Part shown: in pieces, positions 55,701 to 64,000 of the stretch
How positions within the stretch are numbered: position 1 is the stretch's first letter
How the letters are laid out: each line of letters begins with the position of its first letter
Program-made: the position numbers and the translations under genes
Assembly (NCBI GenBank): GCA_037577475.1
Contig: CM075187.1
Location: forward strand, 21,420,810 to 21,484,809
DNA length: 64,000 nt
Direction: 5' to 3'
Source of the DNA: Chaunax sp. Z400
Lineage: Eukaryota > Chordata > Actinopteri > Lophiiformes > Chaunacidae
Notes under the pieces: model-generated
Seen by the model: only the letters and a program-made list of their open reading frames with translations
Databases searched by the model: none
What the model was told of the DNA's origin: nothing

Positions 55701-58700
55701 TTGGTTAAAAAGAGATCATATATGAGATATATGAGATAATGCAGAGACAATCAAATGGATTAAATTAGTTATATCTAGATGAAAGATCATCATAGTGGAG
55801 AATGATATTGTTTTGACGACTCTTAAAATACTGATTATAAACACATGATTCTAATGTCAATGAATTTGGTGTTTTAAAATAAAACTATTTATGAACTGTT
55901 TCAGGATTGATTTGTAACTTTACAATGGCGTTTGTGGACATATGTGCTCTATAAGTGCTTCCTACTGTAGTTCAGTAAAGTAATCTCATTACACTCGAGT
56001 CATTTTTGCCATCTTTCTTCACAAATGCAGTCTGACCTGCTGAAATTCATACATCCATTCATTTCATGTTTATGTCCATTAAAGGTCTAAAACTTTTCTA
56101 TCCTTCTCACACTAAAAGGTTCACATCCGGGGTCTTACAGTATGTCATGCCTTTTTTCTCTCTCTCTCCCCCTGTCTCTCCATCCTCTCCTCCCTCTTGG
56201 AGCATCCACTCCCCGGCACCAGTCCCTAATCCAGTCCGGACCGCAGGAGGGACGACAGATCCGAAACGCTGTTTACAACCTCAGCTGCTGTGCTTGGTGG
56301 GCCGAACAAACACATCCCTCCCACACGCCCGGTGCCCCTTCTCTCCACGGCTGGCATCGTTTAACATAACGATATTTTCCTGGTGTTTGCTCACGGATGA
56401 CGAGGCTCTCATTGCTATGCCTGTGCCAGATGAATCATAAACCTATACCATATGCCATCGCAATTTGCTGATGGGCCCAAGCTGTTTTGGTGGATATAAA
56501 ATCCAGGGATTATGGAGGCCTGATCCTCAGTGAATGAAAAGAGAGAGGGACGGGGACACAGAGAGAGTGAAGGAGGAAAGGTGGATGGTGATGCTGCCGC
56601 TCCCCTCTTCTATTGGTCCACAGGTCAGTGACTGTGGAAAGGTACATGGCAGGACTTCTGATTGACACCTCCCAAATTGTCTAATCTACCAAGGCTGTTA
56701 GGTATTAGCTCAACCTGCTAGTTTGTGAAAGCAAACAAACAATTTCATGTGCACACAGACAACAACATGTTTGTCACCTTGTCCCCAGGGTCATATGGTG
56801 GTAATTGAAGTAGCTGTCAAAAACAAAGGGACCAAAGCTTTCAGGGAATTACTGTTGTTGTTGTTCTCCTCTCTGAAATCGAGAGTATTACATATAGGAC
56901 AGTCACCACTGCAGTTATAGCTCTAAAGCTCTTACTTCAGATAAAGCATGTTTATTGACAAAAGGTGAGGAATTCCTCAATGCAAGAAGATCATTTTGAT
57001 TGTAAACCAAAAACAGGAATTAAAAGCTTAGTTTGCATCCGTGAGGTGAATGTATTTATTTTTCCAAATGACAGAATACCTGAAATCTGTCTGAAAATAA
57101 GGCACTTCCTGTCTACAGCTTTTGCATTTGTTTTGTACAAGGTTCTCATAATATAGAAAATATGTTCAGATTAAATTCCTGTGTTTAGTATTTTGCTACG
57201 AGTGTTTGTAATTTTGAAGAATGGATTAAGACAGACAAGACTCAAGAAAAATATAGGACAATTAAAAGAGAATAGAAATACAATTTAAAATAAAACAAGA
57301 CATCTCTGTCCCAGAATAAGACCAATAAAACAGAAGGAATAAAACAGTAAAAAAAAAAAAAAAAGGCATCCCATAGGCCAGCTAAAAAAGATAAAACAAA
57401 GGAATAAGAGGATAATAATAAAAATAAATAAATGTCAAACAACATTTCATTATTTATAAACATCAACATTCCTGTCTGACAACAGGGTCGTTTTGTTTAC
57501 CAGTGGATTACATATCGCCCTTTAAATTGCATTTTACAGTATTTGCTGTACGTAGTGCATTTCAAACATCAACCCTGCCAATAGGAAACAACATGTGTGC
57601 TGAATATACAGGATATTAATACTGGTGTGAAAGGTCAAAAACAAATCGATAAACAAGTAAAGAGGCTTAATTCATTTTCAGGTTTTGATTAATATCAATA
57701 TTTGGCTCATGGACTAAGGATTTTTGTCACGCCACTGACAGGGATGGGAGGCTTAAGGATTATGTGTCGCAGGAACATCTGACCAGTTTAATAGAAATAC
57801 CCTCCCAGTCCAACTTTCTATTTAACTTTACTGCACTTTTTAAAGGTCATCAGAAGTGAAACCTTTGATACTTTTAAAGGTTTCATGTATAATTGCTTAA
57901 GTAATTACACAGTAGACTTAGGAGCACCAGTGAATGGAGACTGTGCTAACCACCATAACTCAAACTAAAAGCATGTATAAGCGATTACCTCCTACTTTTT
58001 AATTGAGTGGGTTCAGAAAAGCTCTAACTTCCAAGTTTTACGAGTCCGGGGTCTTTTAACGGCTCGGCCTCAGTAATTTGATAATCATTTTCATTTGGTA
58101 GAATGCTGGCGATCAATCTGATAGATGACTTCATCAATCCCTCCACCACAGCCATATAGGCCGTAGAGTCTGTAGTTGAGTGTAAGTCAAGAGGCCATGA
58201 ATCGTACCTTTATGAATCACATTCCAACTAAAACTTGATTAGTGAGCTATTGCAGCAAAGAAATACAGCCGTACTTGATATTCATTAAGATAAGGTGTTA
58301 CTGCCAACGTTGCTCGGTTTGTGACAATAAATTTCCCATTTGCATGAGAATGGGCTCAGGAATTTAAATGGAAAAAATACAGTCGAGCTCATTGTAGCGC
58401 ACTTTGGCGCTGGGCAGTAAAATGATTTATTCATGAGGTTGGCAGGATTTTGGTTGCTGCCATCTGAAGTGTGTGGTGAAGGGAGCTGATGCTGAATTTC
58501 ACTCTGGTTTTGCTGTATGTATTATTTCTTTAGCATCTATAGATGGAATAGTTTAATTCCACATTTGAACCAACATTTTGCTGATCCTAAAATCCTCAGG
58601 GAGAACCTTAAATCAATCACGTCAAGGTCAAATTCCCAGCTCCACAACATAACAAACGACCAATAGAACGCGAGTCTCAGAGCCAAAAATGCCCAAACAA

Positions 58701-59470
58701 ATCACACTTTTGATCCCAGATTGTTCATGTACAACACACACATGATAATTCCCTGGCTGCCTCCTCCTCTAACCCCGCTGGCCTGCTTTTGTTTTGCCTC
58801 AGCTCTGTTGTGTGTTCAAACAATCGGTCAGTGAATCATATTTGTACCATCCTATTAATAATTGAGATTATCCTCATGATTATCCTGTTTTGCAGACAAG
58901 CTCCTGAGACGACCAGCTTATGAGGAAATAGTAACAGAGGACTTAGGTATGATCAGAAACATGGGTAAATATTTTTTTTTTAGGTATTTCTTCATCTTCT
59001 TCTTCATCAGACAAAAGAAAAAAAAGATCAAAACATATTTTCTGTAACTAACATTTATATTATTTTACCAATTACTACATAAATTACCAGAAATATGTGA
59101 TTACAGCACTTTAAGAGAACGCCATTATTTATAAGAAGGTATTGTAAACTTAAATGTAAACAGCAGAGCATCATGGGACATCCAAAGAAAAGTGCGATTG
59201 AATTTGAAAATTAAACAGACACACCACAACTTGCTCATCCTTTTGACATAGATGTCCAGAGCTGCTTTAAAAGACATAGTTTAGTAATAAAAGTACCATT
59301 TTCTTTATTATATCTAGATAATAAAAAGTTATAAAATGATATACCATATCATATTCTGTTTGACATGGTGAAATAATATTTTTGTGTAATTTCTTCTATT
59401 ATTTATAGTTTATATCAGTGAGTTCTTATTAGTAGTATTATATTTATTTTTAGTAGTAGTAGTTTTGTCG
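55701..59470. other. Intergenic region
   Basis: The stretch includes pyrimidine-rich sequence at 56150-56220, a poly(A) run at 57350-57364, a CNE-like block at 57990-58470 and an exon-like 51-bp segment at 58896-58946 (see findings). No gene is supported. Confidence 0.5.
57990..58470. promoter_or_regulatory. candidate conserved noncoding element
   Basis: The block includes GGCTCGGCCTCAGTAATTTG, GATAATCATTTTCATTTGG, TTTCCCATTTGCATGAGAATG (reverse octamer ATTTGCAT at 58338-58345), GAGCTCATTGTAGCGCAC and AAATGATTTATTCATGAGG. It has few homopolymers. Enhancer function is inferred from motif texture. Confidence 0.35.
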
Positions 59471-59472
59471 TA

Positions 59473-59692
59473 GCAGCTGTAGTTCAGGAGGTAGAGCTGT
59501 AATCCACTCACAGTAGGTTGGTGGTTTGATCCCCGGGCCTTGTAGTCTACGTCATCCATTGATGAGCGAACGTGTGAATGGGTATCGCCCCTGATGAGCA
59601 GGCAATGCCTTGCATGGTGGCTGCTGTTGGCTTGTGTTGTAAAGAGTAAGAGTAAGACTAAACTAGAAAGGCGCTACAAGTCAATCTACCAT
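59473..59692 (+). mobile_element. tRNA-derived SINE
   Basis: It has a tRNA-like head with A-box TAGTTCAGGAGG (59480-59491) and B-box GGTTTGATCC (59523-59532) at tRNA-like spacing. The body has CGTGTGAATGGGTATCGCCC, and the 3' end is AGAAAGGCGCTACAAGTCAATC and following, matching the AAAGCGCTATATAAGT.CA.TCCATTT tail that fish SINEs share with LINE partners. It is fairly complete, about 220 bp. Confidence 0.75.
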
Positions 59693-62600
59693 TTTCGTAG
59701 CAGTATTACAGTAACATTGTTTACTTAATTATCATTAAAGACAAACATTCAAATAGTGTTTACATACTGCAAACATGGAAACTGACAAATCTGTGACCAT
59801 TACTGTGTTTTTTTATTGTGCACATTTACAAAAATACAGTAATGAGCTACATATTTACCAGTTAATTACTGTAAATTTACAGTAAACGTTTAACAGTGTA
59901 CTGACACTCACTGTTTGCCCATGATTTTGATGCCAGGAGGCATTTAGCTTAGCTTTAAAGATAAACTGGGAACAGGGGGGAACAGCTAGCCTGGCACTAC
60001 AGCCAGTTCAATAATTAACCTGTCAATATCGGTCTTCCTCACTTAATCTGTACGCAAACAGAAATGTAATGCAACATGTTCAGATTTACCTTTGTACTTA
60101 GCACACAGATACACAGATATGTAGAGCATCTCCCTCTCACAAAGCAAATAAGGAATATTTAGAAAAATGTTGAAGTATTCCCTCAGATTATGAAAGGCTT
60201 TCCGCAATAAAATCAGAATCTTCTTAGATGCAACATGAGATCCATGATGCCAAAATCTCCAAAAGAATAAATTTGGTGGTATAACAAATACATGTTATAC
60301 CACCAACCAACCATCACAATCCCAGTGACAGCACATAATTTAGCCTGCATGTATATTACAGTGCATTTCTCCTGCTCATTGACTTCCTCTTCTATCAAAT
60401 CCTTTTTGGACTATTGGCTGGGACAGCCTCAATCATCTCATCCGCCTGGATGGATGAAAGAGAATGACATTAAGATAAAGTGAGTGTGTCCCCCGGGGGC
60501 CCGTACCGCTCTGCACTGAAGAGATCCGTCTCCAGAACTGGAGTCCCTTGACATCTTCTCACCTGAGGAAGCCCCTGGGCCCAGGTTGACCTCCTCCACA
60601 ACCCACTATACCCATTTCACTACCAACCTTCACCTTCAGATCTCTGCTGGGAAATAATACAGTCACTGATATGAAGCCTTCCAGGGTACAGATCTGACAC
60701 CAGCAGGATCACCGTGTCTCTATTTATTGTGGAGACGTTAATGCTGCCGTCAAGTGAAAGTAAAAAAGACAGAAAATGTTTTACTTTTTCTAATTTTGCA
60801 CCCAACAAATCAGAAGCAGACATCAAGTGGAAATGGTACGTGTTACTGCTGTTAAAGCTACCATGCATAATATCTGAAATCGTCACATTAGTTGTTAGTG
60901 CAGCTACTAAATATCACTGTCTGTCAGCATCTATGTTACATATAATAACATTTGTGTTACTTGTAGGCCTAAACCTGATTCTATGCTTTAAAACTAAATT
61001 CTCTGTATTACTGACCTGAGTTCATTGACTCACTATTTACACATTGATGCTGGTCATGATGGTGGTCAAGACCCCTGTAAGCAACAAGGCTTAAAAAGAA
61101 TCAAGTCAGACAGGGGATGTCTTACTGAGGTGCATTTTCATGAAATAACTGCCTGATGGATATTTCACAGTCAAACTCAAACAGCAACAATTTACTCAGA
61201 TATCCAAAATATTAGGATTAGTTTTTAAACCCATTCACACCAAGGAAATAACACCATTTAATTCTTTGTCATAAGATTCTAATAGAGTTCTGCAATCACA
61301 ACGCGGTGACGTCACACTGATATGTTCATGTTGGAGAATGGGTTTTAGTCAGTAAGATTCCACTTTGGTTTCATGCAGAGTGTAAAAAATGTTGTGCATA
61401 TATTAAATTTAAAGCTAACACACATACTCATTGTCTAAGGGGAGTGTAGCCAATGGGATCAGTGAAACATCCAGGATCTTGACTGCTATAAGAAGGCATC
61501 TTTCCCCCCTAAGAGAGATGAGCCGGTCTTCTATAAAGATCAAGTACATGTCCTGGGTTATTATCTAATCCTTTGATATAGTCGTAATCTCTAATTGCGT
61601 GACCAAACTTATGTGACCTCCAAACTTACACTGGAGGATCAATGGCTACCAGGTCACCGATGCTGTCGGTGGGACCAAATGAAAATGGGTCAGGGAATCT
61701 GCTGACTTATTACACGGCTTAAATGATGCACTTCTTAAGGCAGCGAGAGGCGATCGGAAGTCACGCGAGGGCAGCTCTGCAGCTTATCCTGTTTCTAGGA
61801 TATTCTTAATTCTGTAATGCCTGGAAAACATACATCAAATTTTTTCCACTATTGAACATTAGATGAAATTTAAAGGTGTAGAACATGTCTTTTCTACATG
61901 AGAGTGGAGAGGAGCAGCTTGTCTTTTGCATGCACATGCTGCTTTGTAAACTTCTTCATTCACATATTTAATTGTATTAATTGAATAATTTCTTTTCTTT
62001 TTAAGGGTAGAAAGGCCTCCTGATATAACAGCATTCTCAAAAATGACCGTAGAGCTGAATCAACCCCTCTCTATGACATTCTGATCTTAATAAAGGTATA
62101 TTAGGACTGTTGTATTGGACTTAATATCATAATGCATTGCACAAAATACATTATTAGTACCATTTTAGTGGTATCCCATTTGGTTGTGTTTAGGTTTGTT
62201 AGTGGTTGTATAGACGGCAAAATCAAAAAGCAAAAAATCCAGGACTTCATGTATCTTGTCTTAAGGATAAAGACAGTGATTTGTATTATTGTTATTGTCA
62301 GCAAAGCCTTATAACGGCAAAAATAACAATGTGAAAGTCTATTTCTCAACAGGTTACAGGTTACAGAAGGAATTAAATATGTCAAGGTTTTCACAGACAA
62401 CACTCGCATTTAGTGTGACACATTGATTCATGGCATTTGTTCATTCATATCTTTCATTTATGACATAAATTTAAATTACCTCCCATACACAGTACAATAC
62501 ATTGATGCTGTTGGCTGAAACATGTTCATAAGTAATGGCTTTATGTCAATGTACCAGTGACATCTCTCTTGTACACACAGTTACAGGAAGCCTCAAGGAG

Positions 62601-63278
62601 AGATAAGATTGAACTTTTAATCACACGTCACACACATTAATTAATACATGTAGATTGTGTGTAGTTCATGTCAATACTGGGTAGATGTTTGAGTATGTTT
62701 TTGCTATTATAAATACACATAGATATGTAAGTACATTAAATGAAATAGCTTACTAAAACAACTGAAGCTTTTATCATGATTCCTCAGTCATCGTGTGTCT
62801 TTTAGGCGGCGCACATTAACTACAAACAGAGGCTCTATAACACACCAAGTACTGTATTAACACAGCATGTCATTAATAAAGAACACAGAGTGACACGTGA
62901 AGGTCTCACATTGTGACTAATTGAAAAGGCATCAATCATCAGGGGCCATTTGACTCGTCTCAGCACCTGTTACTGTATGGAGGAGGTGACACTCTGAGCA
63001 GGATCCAGACAACTTAATCTAGATAGATTAACGCTGCAGTGTGTGTCAGGAGGATGTCTGGCATGACCCTGATCGTATCTGCCTGTTTCATACAGAGGTT
63101 TATCTTGCGGGATCAGGTCGACGTTCTTTCTCGTTCCCGCAGGTATATTTTAGAAGAAGGCGTGAAGAATAGTTTTGTTTTTCGGATCCAGCTCTTATTT
63201 GAGGCAAAGGGAATGATAGCGATGAATAACACGTGTTCCCAACAGGAGATTTTAAAATGATGAATTGTATGTAAAAAT
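59693..63278. other. Intergenic region
   Basis: AT-rich sequence without a supported gene. A GC-richer patch lies at 60480-60600, and enhancer-like stretches at about 61430-61780 and 62800-62990 (AAAGGCATCAATCATCAGGG and neighbours). Short ORFs show no family. Confidence 0.5.
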
Positions 63279-63345
63279 GGTTGGCACAGTGGGTAGAACT
63301 GTTGCCTCAGAGCAAAAAAGTCCTGAGTTCAAATCCACCTTTATA
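63279..63345 (+). mobile_element. tRNA-like SINE head fragment
   Basis: TTGGCACAGTGGGTAGAACT, then GTTGCCTCAGAGCAAAAAAG, and B-box-like GAGTTCAAATCC (63325-63336) match the common fish pattern GG.GCAGTGG.TAGCACTGTCGCCTCACAGCAAGAAGG. Only the head remains. Confidence 0.55.
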
Positions 63346-63585
63346 TCGTAAATGGTGTGTATCAGTGTTCTGCATATGAATGCAGCACATTTTGACATAT
63401 TCATTGTGTAACACTCCATGCACAAATGATAGCAGGTCAGGGGAGAGTGAAGCCAAACAAATTGTCAGACATGGATTTAGATTTAGGCAACAAAAGCAAT
63501 TCAGTTAAGGTTAAGGAAAGTCTGAGGTATTGGTTATTTGTAAATAAAGTCAAGCCAGCCTGTGTTGTGCAGCAGTTTTTGTGAT

Positions 63586-63712
63586 CTACCTCCACTGAGG
63601 AGGTTATTTTTTTGGTGCCCATTGGTTTGTGTGTTGGCAGGATAATCGTCAGATTTTGGAGGTGATCCGCATCATTATCTGGATCCAGAATTCTTGAAAA
63701 GAATTCTTTGTC
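63586..63712 (+). mobile_element. Dispersed repeat fragment of uncertain class
   Basis: CTACCTCCACTGAGGAGGTT, then TTTGGTGCCCATTGGTTTGTG and GTTGGCAGGATAATCG, and later GGTGATCCGCATCATTATCTG, follow the consensus of a repeat I recognise from many fish (CCTCCGCCAAGGAGGTTATG...GGATCCGGATCAT). The element is shortened internally. Confidence 0.5.
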
Positions 63713-64000
63713 ATTTTTGCTTGTAATTTCATGTATAAATGTCTACAATGCTTATACAAATATGACACCATGACATCACCATAAGATCTACCACACATCA
63801 GTATGAGTATAATCTCCATCCAAGTAATATTCCAGATTTGCTAATCCAGAATGTTTAAATTTATCGTGCTCACAGAAAATTCACTACTGTGAGATAACAA
63901 ATAATAATGATACAGACTTGAACTACAGTACTGTAAACTGTGAAACATTATTTCCCTCATTGAAATGGTTAATTATTTCTAATATTACCCTTCTGCAAAA

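Noticed and set aside
59480..59540. Functional tRNA gene
   Set aside because: A and B boxes are present, but there is no complete cloverleaf and a SINE body and tail follow.
60421..60479. Possible exon ending at a GTGAGT donor (reading QSSHPPGWMKENDIKIK)
   Set aside because: The acceptor is weak, there is no partner exon and no recognised protein; not strong enough to report.

Overview
The window is vertebrate nuclear DNA, almost certainly from a teleost fish and probably a percomorph. The evidence is the GT-AG intron/exon structure of a recognisable vertebrate gene, AT-rich introns, very long CA/TG microsatellites, and degraded repeats of kinds I associate with percomorph genomes (Tc1-like transposon ends, tRNA-derived SINEs, LINE 3' tails, TTAA-flanked MITEs). 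The only protein-coding gene I can support is antxr2 (anthrax toxin receptor 2 / capillary morphogenesis protein 2, CMG2), a type I membrane receptor for extracellular matrix, running left to right.

Layout. The window opens inside an antxr2 intron; the signal peptide, VWA domain and most of the Ig-like domain lie before base 1. Seven exons are present: 4225-4303 (end of the Ig-like domain), 5346-5441 (transmembrane helix), 9863-9913 (proline-rich juxtamembrane linker), 10822-10911, 12942-13115 and 13431-13511 (conserved cytoplasmic tail), and 46520-46558 (last 12 codons and the stop). All junctions use AG/GT, and all except the first exon's upstream end are phase 0, so they join into one continuous frame. 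The short C-terminus separates the gene from ANTXR1, which has a long proline-rich extension.

The intron between 13511 and 46520 is about 33 kb, roughly half the window. It contains no supported gene. It holds microsatellites, transposon fragments and several GC-richer blocks crowded with TAATTA, ATGCAAAT and similar motifs that look like conserved noncoding (enhancer-like) elements. That reading rests on texture alone and needs alignment. The 17 kb after the stop codon holds the 3' UTR, more repeat debris and two or three further CNE-like blocks, but no second gene that I can defend.

No CRISPR, operon, phage or other prokaryotic feature is present, and I see no clearly new molecular system. 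The most useful leads are the candidate regulatory blocks in and beyond the giant last intron, the run of frame-preserving tail exons, a perfect 15-bp inverted repeat bracketing a compound microsatellite just before the last exon, and one short exon-like ORF with good splice signals at 58896-58946.
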